Position numbers and translations under genes: made by a program
Notes under the pieces: model-generated
Databases searched by the model: none
What the model was told of the DNA's origin: nothing
What the model saw: only the letters and a program-made list of their open reading frames with translations
Assembly (NCBI RefSeq): GCF_029852145.1
Contig: NC_079979.1
Location: 16,193,901 to 16,257,900, forward strand
Length of the DNA stretch: 64,000 nt
Direction of reading: 5' to 3'
Source: Microplitis mediator
Lineage: Eukaryota; Arthropoda; Insecta; Hymenoptera; Braconidae
Part shown: positions 13,178-28,144 of the stretch, piece after piece
How the letters are laid out: every line of letters starts with the position of its first letter
How positions within the stretch are numbered: position 1 is the stretch's first letter

Positions 13178-15544
13178 CTTTTATTTTTTTTTACAACACC
13201 GAGTGCTAGGTCTATATTTTCTATGGGTTTTCTATGGGTTTTCTCTGGGATTTCCAGAGAATTTGACTGTCAATACTTCTATTTTTTTTTACAACATCGA
13301 GTGCTAGGTCTAAATTTTCTATGGGTTTTCTATGGGTTTTCTCTGGGATTTCCAGAGAATTTGACTGTCGATATTTTTATTTTTTTTTCAACACCGAGTG
13401 CTAGGTCTATATTTTCTATGAGTTTTCTATGGGTTTTCTCTGGGATTTCCAGAGAATTTGACTGTCGATATTTTTATTTTTTTTTACAACACCGAGTGCT
13501 AGGTCTATATTTTCTATGAGTTTTCTATGGGTTTTTTCTGGGATTTCCAGAGAACTTGACTGTCGATACTTTTATTTTTTTTGACAACACCGAGTGCTAG
13601 GTCTATATTTTCTATGGGTTTTCTATGGGTTTTCTCTGGGATTTCCAGAGAATTTGACTGTCGATATTTTTATTTTTTTTTACAACACCGAGTGCTAGGT
13701 CTATATTTTCTATGAGTTTTCTATGGGTTTTTTCTGGGATTTCCAGAGAACTTGACTGTCGATACTTTTATTTTTTTTGACAACACCGAGTGCTAGGTCT
13801 ATATTTTCTATGGGTTTTCTATGGGTTTTCTCTGGGATTTCCAGAGAACTTGACTGTCGATACTTTTATTTTTTTTGACAACACCGAGTGCTAGGTCTAT
13901 ATTTTCTATGGGTTTTCTATGGGTTTTCTCTGGGATTTCCAGAGAATTTGACTGTCGATACTTTTATTTTTTTTTACAACACCGAGTGCTAGGTCTATAT
14001 TTTCTATGGGTTTTCTATGGGTTTTCTCTGGAATTTCCAGAGAATTTGACTGTCAATACTTCTATTTTTTTTTACAACATCGAGTGCAGGGTCTATATTT
14101 TTTATGGGTTTTCTATGGGTTTTTTCTGGGATTTCCAGAGAACTTGACTGTCGATACTTTTATTTTTTTTGACAACACCGAGTGCTAGGTCTATATTTTC
14201 TATGGGTTTTCTATGGGTTTTCTCTGGGATTTCCAGAGAATTTGACTGTCGATACTTTTATTTTTTTTTTACAACACCGAGTGCTAGGTCTATATTTTCT
14301 ATGAGTTTTCTATGGGTTTTTTCTGGGATTTCCAGAGAATTTGACTGTCGATACTTTTATTGTTTTTTACAACACCGAGTGCTAGGTCTATATTTTCTAT
14401 GGGTTTTCTATGGGTTTTCTCTGGGATTTCCAGAGAATTTGACTGTCGATACTTTTATTTTTTTTTACAACACCGAGTGCTAGGTCTAAATTTTCTATGG
14501 GTTTTCTATGGGTTTTCTCTGGGATTTCCAGAGAATTTGACTGTCGATATTTTTATTTTTTTTTACAACACCGAGTGCTAGGTCTATATTTTCTATGAGT
14601 TTTCTATGGGTTTTTTCTGGGATTTCCAGAGAACTTGACTGTCGATACTTTTATTTTTTTTGACAACACCGAGTGCTAGGTCTATATTTTCTATGGGTTT
14701 TCTATGGGTTTTCTCTGGGATTTCCAGAGAACTTGACTGTCGATACTTTTATTTTTTTTGACAACACCGAGTGCTAGGTCTATATTTTCTATGGGTTTTC
14801 TATGGGTTTTCTCTGGGATTTCCAGAGAACTTGACTGTCGATACTTTTATTTTTTTTTACAACATCGAGTGCTGGGTCTATATTTTCTATGGGTTTTCTA
14901 TGGGTTTTCTCTGGGATTTCCAGAGAATTTGACTGTCGATACTTTTATTTTTTTTGACAACACCGAGTGCTAGGTCTATATTTTCTATGGGTTTTCTATG
15001 GGTTTTCTCTGGGATTTCCAGAGAATTTGAGTGTCGATACTTTTATTTTTTTTTACAACACCGAGTGCTAGGTCTATATTTTCTATGGGTTTTCTATGGG
15101 TTTTCTCTGGAATTTCCAGAGAATTTGACTGTCGATACTTTTATTTTTTTTTACAACATCGAGTGCTGGGTCTATATTTTCTATGGGTTTTCTATGGGTT
15201 TTCTCTGGGATTTCCAGAGAATTTGACTGTCGATACTTTTATTTTTTTTTACAACACCGAGTGCTAGGTCTATATTTTCTATGGGTTTTCTATGGGTTTT
15301 CTCTGGGATTTCCAGAGAACTTGACTGTCGATACTTTTATTTTTTTTTACAACATCGAGTGCTGGGTCTATATTTTCTATGGGTTTTCTATGGGTTTTCT
15401 CTGGGATTTCCAGAGAATTTGACTGTCGATACTTTTATTTTTTTTGACAACACCGAGTGCTAGGTCTATATTTTCTAGGGGTTTTCTATGGGTTTTCTCT
15501 GGGATTTCCAGAGAACTTGACTGTCGATACTTTTATTTTTTTTG

Positions 15545-18500
15545 ACAACACCGAGTGCTAGGTCTAAATTTTCTATGGGTTTTCTATGGGTTTTCTCTGG
15601 GATTTCCAGAGAATTTGACTGTCGATATTTTTATTTTTTTTTACAACACCGAGTGCTAGGTCTATATTTTCTATGAGTTTTCTATGGGTTTTTTCTGGGA
15701 TTTCCAGAGAACTTGACTGTCGATACTTTTATTTTTTTTGACAACACCGAGTGCTAGGTCTATATTTTCTATGGGTTTTCTATGGGTTTTCTCTGGGATT
15801 TCCAGAGAACTTGACTGTCGATACTTTTATTTTTTTTGACAACACCGAGTGCTAGGTCTATATTTTCTATGGGTTTTCTATGGGTTTTCTCTGGGATTTC
15901 CAGAGAACTTGACTGTCGATACTTTTATTTTTTTTTACAACATCGAGTGCTGGGTCTATATTTTCTATGGGTTTTCTATGGGTTTTCTCTGGGATTTCCA
16001 GAGAATTTGACTGTCGATACTTTTATTTTTTTTGACAACACCGAGTGCTAGGTCTATATTTTCTATGGGTTTTCTATGGGTTTTCTCTGGGATTTCCAGA
16101 GAATTTGAGTGTCGATACTTTTATTTTTTTTTACAACACCGAGTGCTAGGTCTATATTTTCTATGGGTTTTCTATGGGTTTTCTCTGGAATTTCCAGAGA
16201 ATTTGACTGTCGATACTTTTATTTTTTTTTACAACATCGAGTGCTGGGTCTATATTTTCTATGGGTTTTCTATGGGTTTTCTCTGGGATTTCCAGAGAAT
16301 TTGACTGTCGATACTTTTATTTTTTTTTACAACACCGAGTGCTAGGTCTATATTTTCTATGGGTTTTCTATGGGTTTTCTCTGGGATTTCCAGAGAATTT
16401 GACTGTCGATACTTTTATTTTTTTTTCAACACCGAGTGCTAGGTCTATATTTTCTATGAGTTTTCTATGGGTTTTCTCTGGGATTTCCAGAGAATTTGAC
16501 TGTCGATACTTTTATTTTTTTTTACAACACCGAGTGCTAGGTCTATATTTTCTATGGGTTTTCTATGGGTTTTCTCTGGGATTTCCAGAGAATTTGAGTG
16601 TCGATACTTTTATTTTTTTTTACAACACCGAGTGCTAGGTCTAAATTTTCTATGGGTTTTCTATGGGTTTTCTCTGGGATTTCCAGAGAATTTGACTGTC
16701 GATATTTTTATTTTTTTTTCAACACCGAGTGCTAGGTCTATATTTTCTATGAGTTTTCTATGGGTTTTCTCTGGGATTTCCAGAGAATTTGACTGTCGAT
16801 ACTTTTATTTTTTTTTACAACACCGAGTGCTAGGTCTATATTTTCTATGGGTTTTCTATGGGTTTTCTCTGGGATTTCCAGAGAATTTGAGTGTCGATAC
16901 TTTTATTTTTTTTTACAACACCGAGTGCTAGGTCTAAATTTTCTATGGGTTTTCTATGGGTTTTCTCTGGGATTTCCAGAGAATTTGACTGTCGATATTT
17001 TTATTTTTTTTTACAACACCGAGTGCTAGGTCTATATTTTCTATGAGTTTTCTATGGGTTTTTTCTGGGATTTCCAGAGAACTTGACTGTCGATACTTTT
17101 ATTTTTTTTGACAACACCGAGTGCTAGGTCTATATTTTCTATGGGTTTTCTATGGGTTTTCTCTGGGATTTCCAGAGAACTTGACTGTCGATACTTTTAT
17201 TTTTTTTGACAACACCGAGTGCTAGGTCTATATTTTCTATGGGTTTTCTATGGGTTTTCTCTGGGATTTCCAGAGAACTTGACTGTCGATACTTTTATTT
17301 TTTTTTACAACATCGAGTGCTGGGTCTATATTTTCTATGGGTTTTCTATGGGTTTTCTCTGGGATTTCCAGAGAATTTGACTGTCGATACTTTTATTTTT
17401 TTTGACAACACCGAGTGCTAGGTCTATATTTTCTATGGGTTTTCTATGGGTTTTCTCTGGGATTTCCAGAGAATTTGAGTGTCGATACTTTTATTTTTTT
17501 TTACAACACCGAGTGCTAGGTCTATATTTTCTATGGGTTTTCTATGGGTTTTCTCTGGAATTTCCAGAGAATTTGACTGTCGATACTTTTATTTTTTTTT
17601 ACAACATCGAGTGCTGGGTCTATATTTTCTATGGGTTTTCTATGGGTTTTCTCTGGGATTTCCAGAGAATTTGACTGTCGATACTTTTATTTTTTTTTAC
17701 AACACCGAGTGCTAGGTCTATATTTTCTATGGGTTTTCTATGGGTTTTCTCTGGGATTTCCAGAGAACTTGACTGTCGATACTTTTATTTTTTTTTACAA
17801 CATCGAGTGCTGGGTCTATATTTTCTATGGGTTTTCTATGGGTTTTCTCTGGGATTTCCAGAGAATTTGACTGTCGATACTTTTATTTTTTTTGACAACA
17901 CCGAGTGCTAGGTCTATATTTTCTAGGGGTTTTCTATGGGTTTTCTCTGGGATTTCCAGAGAACTTGACTGTCGATACTTTTATTTTTTTTGACAACACC
18001 GAGTGCTAGGTCTAAATTTTCTATGGGTTTTCTATGGGTTTTCTCTGGGATTTCCAGAGAATTTGACTGTCGATATTTTTATTTTTTTTTACAACACCGA
18101 GTGCTAGGTCTATATTTTCTATGAGTTTTCTATGGGTTTTTTCTGGGATTTCCAGAGAACTTGACTGTCGATACTTTTATTTTTTTTGACAACACCGAGT
18201 GCTAGGTCTATATTTTCTATGGGTTTTCTATGGGTTTTCTCTGGGATTTCCAGAGAACTTGACTGTCGATACTTTTATTTTTTTTGACAACACCGAGTGC
18301 TAGGTCGATATTTTCTATGGGTTTTCTATGGGTTTTCTCTGGGATTTCCAGAGAACTTGACTGTCGATACTTTTATTTTTTTTTACAACATCGAGTGCTG
18401 GGTCTATATTTTCTATGGGTTTTCTATGGGTTTTCTCTGGGATTTCCAGAGAATTTGACTGTCGATACTTTTATTTTTTTTGACAACACCGAGTGCTAGG

Positions 18501-18761
18501 TCTATATTTTCTATGGGTTTTCTATGGGTTTTCTCTGGGATTTCCAGAGAATTTGAGTGTCGATACTTTTATTTTTTTTTACAACACCGAGTGCTAGGTC
18601 TATATTTTCTATGGGTTTTCTATGGGTTTTCTCTGGAATTTCCAGAGAATTTGACTGTCGATACTTTTATTTTTTTTTACAACATCGAGTGCTGGGTCTA
18701 TATTTTCTATGGGTTTTCTATGGGTTTTCTCTGGGATTTCCAGAGAATTTGACTGTCGATA
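15545..18761 (+). repeat. Higher-order block of about 3.2 kb, second copy (offset 5584 bp)
   Basis: Partner of 9961-13177. Parts of the intervening DNA also pair at a 3136-bp offset, exactly 32 monomers: 11622 with 14758 and 12700 with 15836. The region therefore grew by repeated overlapping duplications rather than by one event. Confidence 0.8.
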
Positions 18762-21700
18762 TTTTTATTTTTTTTTACAACACCGAGTGCTAGGTCTATA
18801 TTTTCTATGAGTTTTCTATGGGTTTTTTCTGGGATTTCCAGAGAACTTGACTGTCGATACTTTTATTTTTTTTGACAACACCGAGTGCTAGGTCTATATT
18901 TTCTATGGGTTTTCTATGGGTTTTCTCTGGGATTTCCAGAGAATTTGACTGTCGATATTTTTATTTTTTTTTACAACACCGAGTGCTAGGTCTATATTTT
19001 CTATGAGTTTTCTATGGGTTTTTTCTGGGATTTCCAGAGAACTTGACTGTCGATACTTTTATTTTTTTTGACAACACCGAGTGCTAGGTCTATATTTTCT
19101 ATGGGTTTTCTATGGGTTTTCTCTGGGATTTCCAGAGAACTTGACTGTCGATACTTTTATTTTTTTTGACAACACCGAGTGCTAGGTCTATATTTTCTAT
19201 GGGTTTTCTATGGGTTTTCTCTGGGATTTCCAGAGAATTTGACTGTCGATACTTTTATTTTTTTTTACAACACCGAGTGCTAGGTCTATATTTTCTATGG
19301 GTTTTCTATGGGTTTTCTCTGGAATTTCCAGAGAATTTGACTGTCAATACTTCTATTTTTTTTTACAACATCGAGTGCTGGGTCTATATTTTTTATGGGT
19401 TTTCTATGGGTTTTTTCTGGGATTTCCAGAGAACTTGACTGTCGATACTTTTATTTTTTTTGACAACACCGAGTGCTAGGTCTATATTTTCTATGGGTTT
19501 TCTATGGGTTTTCTCTGGGATTTCCAGAGAATTTGACTGTCGATACTTTTATTTTTTTTTACAACATCGAGCGCTGGGTCTATATTTTCTATGGGTTTTC
19601 TATGGGTTTTCTCTGGGATTTCCAGAGAATTTGACTGTCGATACTTTTATTTTTTTTTTACAACATCGAGTGCTAGGTCTATATTTCCTATGGGTTTTCT
19701 ATGGGTTTTCTCTGGGATTTCCAGAGAATTTTACTGTCGATACTTCTATTTTTTTTACAACACTGATTGGTAGGTCTATATTTTCTATGGGTTTTCTATG
19801 GGTTTTCTCTGTGATTTCCAGAGAATTTGACTGTCGATACTTCTATTTTTTTTACAACACCGATTGCTAGGTCTATATTTTCTATGGGTTTTCTACGGGT
19901 TTTCTCTGGGATTTCCAGAGAATTTGACTGTCGATATTTTTATTTTTTTTTACAACATCGAGTGCTGGGTCTATATTTTCTATGGGTTTCCTATGGGATT
20001 TCTCTGGGATTTCCAGAGAATTTGACTGTCGATACTTTTATTTTTTTTTACAACATCGAGGGCTGGGTCTATATTTTCTATGGGTTTTTTCTGGGATTTC
20101 CAGAGAATTTGACTGTCGATACTTCTATTTTTTTTTACAACACCGAGTGCTAGGTCTATATTTTCTATGGGATTCCTATGGGATTTTTCTGGGATTTCCA
20201 GAAAATTTGACTGTCGATACTTTTATTTTTTTTTTACAACATCGAGTGCTAGGTCTATATTTTCTATGGGTTTTCTATGGGTTTTCTCTGGGATTTCCAG
20301 AGAACTTGACTGTCGATACTTTTATTTTTTTTTACAACATCGAGTGCTGGGTCTATATTTTCTATGGGTTTTCTATGGGTTTTCTCTGGAATTTCCAGAG
20401 AATTTGACTGTCAATACTTCTATTTTTTTTTACAACATCGAGCGCTAGGTCTAAATTTTCTATGGGTTTTCTATGGGTTTTCTCTGGGATTTCCAGAGAA
20501 TTTGACTGTCGATATTTTTATTTTTTTTTCAACACCGAGTGCTAGGTCTATATTTTCTATGAGTTTTCTATGGGTTTTCTCTGGGATTTCCAGAGAATTT
20601 GACTGTCGATATTTTTATTTTTTTTTACAACACCGAGTGCTAGGTCTATATTTTCTATGAGTTTTCTATGGGTTTTTTCTGGGATTTCCAGAGAACTTGA
20701 CTGTCGATACTTTTATTTTTTTTGACAACACCGAGTGCTAGGTCTATATTTTCTATGGGTTTTCTATGGGTTTTCTCTGGGATTTCCAGAGAATTTGACT
20801 GTCGATATTTTTATTTTTTTTTACAACACCGAGTGCTAGGTCTATATTTTCTATGAGTTTTCTATGGGTTTTTTCTGGGATTTCCAGAGAACTTGACTGT
20901 CGATACTTTTATTTTTTTTGACAACACCGAGTGCTAGGTCTATATTTTCTATGGGTTTTCTATGGGTTTTCTCTGGGATTTCCAGAGAACTTGACTGTCG
21001 ATACTTTTATTTTTTTTGACAACACCGAGTGCTAGGTCTATATTTTCTATGGGTTTTCTATGGGTTTTCTCTGGGATTTCCAGAGAATTTGACTGTCGAT
21101 ACTTTTATTTTTTTTTACAACACCGAGTGCTAGGTCTATATTTTCTATGGGTTTTCTATGGGTTTTCTCTGGAATTTCCAGAGAATTTGACTGTCAATAC
21201 TTCTATTTTTTTTTACAACATCGAGTGCTGGGTCTATATTTTTTATGGGTTTTCTATGGGTTTTTTCTGGGATTTCCAGAGAACTTGACTGTCGATACTT
21301 TTATTTTTTTTGACAACACCGAGTGCTAGGTCTATATTTTCTATGGGTTTTCTATGGGTTTTCTCTGGGATTTCCAGAGAATTTGACTGTCGATACTTTT
21401 ATTTTTTTTTACAACATCGAGCGCTGGGTCTATATTTTCTATGGGTTTTCTATGGGTTTTCTCTGGAATTTCCAGAGAATTTGACTGTCGATACTTTTAT
21501 TTTTTTTTTACAACATCGAGTGCTAGGTCTATATTTCCTATGGGTTTTCTATGGGTTTTCTCTGGGATTTCCAGAGAATTTTACTGTCGATACTTCTATT
21601 TTTTTTACAACACTGATTGGTAGGTCTATATTTTCTATGGGTTTTCTATGGGTTTTCTCTGTGATTTCCAGAGAATTTGACTGTCGATACTTCTATTTTT

Positions 21701-22118
21701 TTTACAACACCGATTGCTAGGTCTATATTTTCTATGGGTTTTCTACGGGTTTTCTCTGGGATTTCCAGAGAATTTGACTGTCGATATTTTTATTTTTTTT
21801 TACAACATCGAGTGCTGGGTCTATATTTTCTATGGGTTTCCTATGGGATTTCTCTGGGATTTCCAGAGAATTTGACTGTCGATACTTTTATTTTTTTTTA
21901 CAACATCGAGGGCTGGGTCTATATTTTCTATGGGTTTTTTCTGGGATTTCCAGAGAATTTGACTGTCGATACTTCTATTTTTTTTTACAACACCGAGTGC
22001 TAGGTCTATATTTTCTATGGGATTCCTATGGGATTTTTCTGGGATTTCCAGAAAATTTGACTGTCGATACTTTTATTTTTTTTTTACAACATCGAGTGCT
22101 AGGTCTATATTTTCTATG
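18725..22118 (+). repeat. Pair of homologous segments of about 1.55 kb at an 1850-bp offset
   Basis: The segment 18725-20268 matches about 20575-22118. Shared markers include the GATTGGTAGG monomer, the TTTTCTACGGG monomer and the about 87-bp short monomer containing GAGGGCTGGG. The 1850-bp spacing fits 19 monomers minus one 11-bp sub-repeat and one further base. Divergence begins where TATGGG becomes TATGAG. Confidence 0.75.
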
Positions 22119-25100
22119 AGTTTTCTATGGGTTTTTTCTGGGATTTCCAGAGAACTTGACTGTCGATACTTTTATTTTTTTTGACAACACCGAGTGCTAG
22201 GTCTATATTTTCTATGGGTTTTCTATGGGTTTTCTCTGGAATTTCCAGAGAATTTGACTGTCAATACTTCTATTTTTTTTTACAACATCGAGTGCTGGGT
22301 CTATATTTTCTATGGGTTTTATATGGGTTTTCTCTGGAATTTCCAGAGAATTTGACTGTCAATACTTCTATTTTTTTTTACAACACCGAGTGCTAGGTCT
22401 ATATTTTCTATGAGTTTTCTATGGGTTTTTTCTGGGATTTCCAGAGAACTTGACTGTCGATACTTTTATTTTTTTTGACAACACCGAGTGCTAGGTCTAT
22501 ATTTTCTAGGGGTTTTCTATGGGTTTTCTTTGGGATTTCCAGAGAACTTGACTGTCGATACTTTTATTTTTTTTGACAACACCGAGTGCTAGGTCTAAAT
22601 TTTCTATGGGTTTTCTATGGGTTTTCTCTGGGATTTCCAGAGAATTTGACTGTCGATATTTTTATTTTTTTTTACAACACCGAGTGCTAGGTCTATATTT
22701 TCTATGAGTTTTCTATGGGTTTTTTCTGGGATTTCCAGAGAACTTGACTGTCGATACTTTTATTTTTTTTGACAACACCGAGTGCTAGGTCTATATTTTC
22801 TATGGGTTTTCTATGGGTTTTCTCTGGGATTTCCAGAGAACTTGACTGTCGATACTTTTATTTTTTTTGACAACACCGAGTGCTAGGTCTATATTTTCTA
22901 TGGGTTTTCTATGGGTTTTCTCTGGGATTTCCAGAGAACTTGACTGTCGATACTTTTATTTTTTTTTACAACATCGAGTGCTGGGTCTATATTTTCTATG
23001 GGTTTTCTATGGGTTTTCTCTGGGATTTCCAGAGAATTTGACTGTCGATACTTTTATTTTTTTTGACAACACCGAGTGCTAGGTCTATATTTTCTATGGG
23101 TTTTCTATGGGTTTTCTCTGGGATTTCCAGAGAATTTGAGTGTCGATACTTTTATTTTTTTTTACAACACCGAGTGCTAGGTCTATATTTTCTATGGGTT
23201 TTCTATGGGTTTTCTCTGGAATTTCCAGAGAATTTGACTGTCAATACTTCTATTTTTTTTTACAACATCGAGTGCTGGGTCTATATTTTCTATGGGTTTT
23301 ATATGGGTTTTCTCTGGAATTTCCAGAGAATTTGACTGTCAATACTTCTATTTTTTTTTACAACACCGAGTGCTAGGTCTATATTTTCTATGGGTTTTCT
23401 ATGGGTTTTCTATGTGATTTCCAGAGAATTTGACTGTCGATACTTCTATTTTTTTTACAACACCGATTGCTAGGTCTATATTTTCTATGGGTTTTCTACG
23501 GGTTTTCTCTGGGATTTCCAGAGAATTTGACTGTCGATATTTTTATTTTTTTTTACAACATCGAGTGCTGGGTCTATATTTTCTATGGGTTTCCTATGGG
23601 ATTTCTCTGGGATTTCCAGAGAATTTGACTGTCGATACTTTTATTTTTTTTTACAACATCGAGGGCTGGGTCTATATTTTCTATGGGTTTTTTCTGGGAT
23701 TTCCAGAGAATTTGACTGTCGATACTTCTATTTTTTTTTACAACATCGAGTGCTGGGTCTATATTTTCTATGGGTTTTATATGGGTTTTCTCTGGAATTT
23801 CCAGAGAATTTGACTGTCAATACTTCTATTTTTTTTTACAACATCGAGTGCTAGGTCTAAATTTTCTATGGGTTTTCTATGGGTTTTCTCTGGGATTTCC
23901 AGAGAATTTGACTGTCGATATTTTTATTTTTTTTTCAACACCGAGTGCTAGGTCTATATTTTCTATGAGTTTTCTATGGGTTTTCTCTGGGATTTCCAGA
24001 GAATTTGACTGTCGATATTTTTATTTTTTTTTACAACACCGAGTGCTAGGTCTATATTTTCTATGAGTTTTCTATGGGTTTTTTCTGGGATTTCCAGAGA
24101 ACTTGACTGTCGATACTTTTATTTTTTTTGACAACACCGAGTGCTAGGTCTATATTTTCTATGGGTTTTCTATGGGTTTTCTCTGGGATTTCCAGAGAAT
24201 TTGACTGTCGATATTTTTATTTTTTTTTACAACACCGAGTGCTAGGTCTATATTTTCTATGAGTTTTCTATGGGTTTTTTCTGGGATTTCCAGAGAACTT
24301 GACTGTCGATACTTTTATTTTTTTTGACAACACCGAGTGCTAGGTCTATATTTTCTATGGGTTTTCTATGGGTTTTCTCTGGGATTTCCAGAGAACTTGA
24401 CTGTCGATACTTTTATTTTTTTTGACAACACCGAGTGCTAGGTCTATATTTTCTATGGGTTTTCTATGGGTTTTCTCTGGGATTTCCAGAGAATTTGACT
24501 GTCGATACTTTTATTTTTTTTTACAACACCGAGTGCTAGGTCTATATTTTCTATGGGTTTTCTATGGGTTTTCTCTGGAATTTCCAGAGAATTTGACTGT
24601 CAATACTTCTATTTTTTTTTACAACATCGAGTGCTGGGTCTATATTTTTTATGGGTTTTCTATGGGTTTTTTCTGGGATTTCCAGAGAACTTGACTGTCG
24701 ATACTTTTATTTTTTTTGACAACACCGAGTGCTAGGTCTATATTTTCTATGGGTTTTCTATGGGTTTTCTCTGGGATTTCCAGAGAATTTGACTGTCGAT
24801 ACTTTTATTTTTTTTTACAACATCGAGCGCTGGGTCTATATTTTCTATGGGTTTTCTATGGGTTTTCTCTGGAATTTCCAGAGAATTTGACTGTCGATAC
24901 TTTTATTTTTTTTTTACAACATCGAGTGCTAGGTCTATATTTCCTATGGGTTTTCTATGGGTTTTCTCTGGGATTTCCAGAGAATTTTACTGTCGATACT
25001 TCTATTTTTTTTACAACACTGATTGGTAGGTCTATATTTTCTATGGGTTTTCTATGGGTTTTCTCTGTGATTTCCAGAGAATTTGACTGTCGATACTTCT

Positions 25101-27205
25101 ATTTTTTTTACAACACCGATTGCTAGGTCTATATTTTCTATGGGTTTTCTACGGGTTTTCTCTGGGATTTCCAGAGAATTTGACTGTCGATATTTTTATT
25201 TTTTTTTACAACATCGAGTGCTGGGTCTATATTTTCTATGGGTTTCCTATGGGATTTCTCTGGGATTTCCAGAGAATTTGACTGTCGATACTTTTATTTT
25301 TTTTTACAACATCGAGGGCTGGGTCTATATTTTCTATGGGTTTTTTCTGGGATTTCCAGAGAATTTGACTGTCGATACTTCTATTTTTTTTTACAACACC
25401 GAGTGCTAGGTCTATATTTTCTATGGGATTCCTATGGGATTTTTCTGGGATTTCCAGAAAATTTGACTGTCGATACTTTTATTTTTTTTTTACAACATCG
25501 AGTGCTAGGTCTATATTTTCTATGAGTTTTCTATGGGTTTTTTCTGGGATTTCCAGAGAACTTGACTGTCGATACTTTTATTTTTTTTGACAACACCGAG
25601 TGCTAGGTCTATATTTTCTATGGGTTTTCTATGGGTTTTCTCTGGAATTTCCAGAGAATTTGACTGTCAATACTTCTATTTTTTTTTACAACATCGAGTG
25701 CTGGGTCTATATTTTCTATGGGTTTTATCTGGGTTTTCTCTGGAATTTCCAGAGAATTTGACTGTCAATACTTCTATTTTTTTTTACAACACCGAGTGCT
25801 AGGTCTATATTTTCTATGAGTTTTCTATGGGTTTTTTCTGGGATTTCCAGAGAACTTGACTGTCGATACTTTTATTTTTTTTGACAACACCGAGTGCTAG
25901 GTCTATATTTTCTAGGGGTTTTCTATGGGTTTTCTTTGGGATTTCCAGAGAACTTGACTGTCGATACTTTTATTTTTTTTGACAACACCGAGTGCTAGGT
26001 CTAAATTTTCTATGGGTTTTCTATGGGTTTTCTCTGGGATTTCCAGAGAATTTGACTGTCGATATTTTTATTTTTTTTTACAACACCGAGTGCTAGGTCT
26101 ATATTTTCTATGAGTTTTCTATGGGTTTTTTCTGGGATTTCCAGAGAACTTGACTGTCGATACTTTTATTTTTTTTGACAACACCGAGTGCTAGGTCTAT
26201 ATTTTCTATGGGTTTTCTATGGGTTTTCTCTGGGATTTCCAGAGAACTTGACTGTCGATACTTTTATTTTTTTTGACAACACCGAGTGCTAGGTCTATAT
26301 TTTCTATGGGTTTTCTATGGGTTTTCTCTGGGATTTCCAGAGAACTTGACTGTCGATACTTTTATTTTTTTTTACAACATCGAGTGCTGGGTCTATATTT
26401 TCTATGGGTTTTCTATGGGTTTTCTCTGGGATTTCCAGAGAATTTGACTGTCGATACTTTTATTTTTTTTGACAACACCGAGTGCTAGGTCTATATTTTC
26501 TATGGGTTTTCTATGGGTTTTCTCTGGGATTTCCAGAGAATTTGAGTGTCGATACTTTTATTTTTTTTTACAACACCGAGTGCTAGGTCTATATTTTCTA
26601 TGGGTTTTCTATGGGTTTTCTCTGGAATTTCCAGAGAATTTGACTGTCAATACTTCTATTTTTTTTTACAACATCGAGTGCTGGGTCTATATTTTCTATG
26701 GGTTTTATATGGGTTTTCTCTGGAATTTCCAGAGAATTTGACTGTCAATACTTCTATTTTTTTTTACAACACCGAGTGCTAGGTCTATATTTTCTATGGG
26801 TTTTCTATGGGTTTTCTATGTGATTTCCAGAGAATTTGACTGTCGATACTTCTATTTTTTTTACAACACCGATTGCTAGGTCTATATTTTCTATGGGTTT
26901 TCTACGGGTTTTCTCTGGGATTTCCAGAGAATTTGACTGTCGATATTTTTATTTTTTTTTACAACATCGAGTGCTGGGTCTATATTTTCTATGGGTTTCC
27001 TATGGGATTTCTCTGGGATTTCCAGAGAATTTGACTGTCGATACTTTTATTTTTTTTTACAACATCGAGGGCTGGGTCTATATTTTCTATGGGTTTTTTC
27101 TGGGATTTCCAGAGAATTTGACTGTCGATACTTCTATTTTTTTTTACAACATCGAGTGCTGGGTCTATATTTTCTATGGGTTTTATATGGGTTTTCTCTG
27201 GAATT
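20330..27205 (+). repeat. 3406-bp higher-order repeat, two tandem copies
   Basis: Two adjacent copies, about 20.4-23.8 kb and 23.8-27.2 kb, match at a 3406-bp offset: 21016 with 24422, 21677 with 25083, 22867 with 26273. The length fits 35 monomers minus two 11-bp sub-repeats and two single bases. Few differences are visible, for example TTATATGGG near 22320 against TTATCTGGG near 25726. At the right end the second copy switches to the GATTTCAAGAGAAC type near 27205. Confidence 0.82.
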
Positions 27206-28144
27206 TCAAGAGAACTTGACTGTCGATACTTTTATTTTTTTTGACAACACCGAGTGCTAGGTCTATATTTTCTATGGGTTTTCTATGGGTTTTCTATGTG
27301 ATTTCCAGAGAATTTGACTGTCGATACTTCTATTTTTTTTACAACACCGATTGCTAGGTCTATATTTTCTATGGGTTTTCTACGGGTTTTCTCTGGGATT
27401 TCCAGAGAATTTGACTGTCGATATTTTTATTTTTTTTTACAACATCGAGTGCTAGGTCTATATTTTCTATGAGTTTTCTATGGGTTTTTTCTGGGATTTC
27501 AAGAGAACTTGACTGTCGATACTTTTATTTTTTTTGACAACACCGAGTGCTAGGTCTATATTTTCTATGGGTTTTCTATGGGTTTTCTCTGGGATTTCCA
27601 GAGAACTTGACTGTCGATACTTTTATTTTTTTTTACAACACCGAGTGCTAGGTCTATATTTTCTATGGGTTTTCTCTGGGATTTCCAGAGAATTTGACTG
27701 TCGATACTTTTATTTTTTTTTACAACACCGAGTGCTAGGTCTATATGTTCTATGGATTTTCTATGGGTTTTCTCTGGGATTTCAAGAGAATTTGACTGTC
27801 GATACTTTTATTTTTTTTGACAACACCGAGTGCTAGGTCTATATTTTCTATGGGTTTTCTATGGGTTTTCTCTGGGATTTCCAGAGAATTTGACTGTCGA
27901 TACTTTTATTTTTTTTTACAACATCAAGTGCTAGGTCTATATTTTCTATGGGTTTTCTATGGGTTTTCTCTGGGATTTCCAGAGAATTTGACTGTCGATA
28001 CTTTTATTTTTTTTTTACAACACCGAGTGCTAGGTCTATATTTTCTATGAGTTTTCTATGGGTTTTTTCTGGGATTTCCAGAGAATTTGACTGTCGATAC
28101 TTTTATTTTTTTTTACAACACCGAGTGCTAGGTCTATATTTTCT

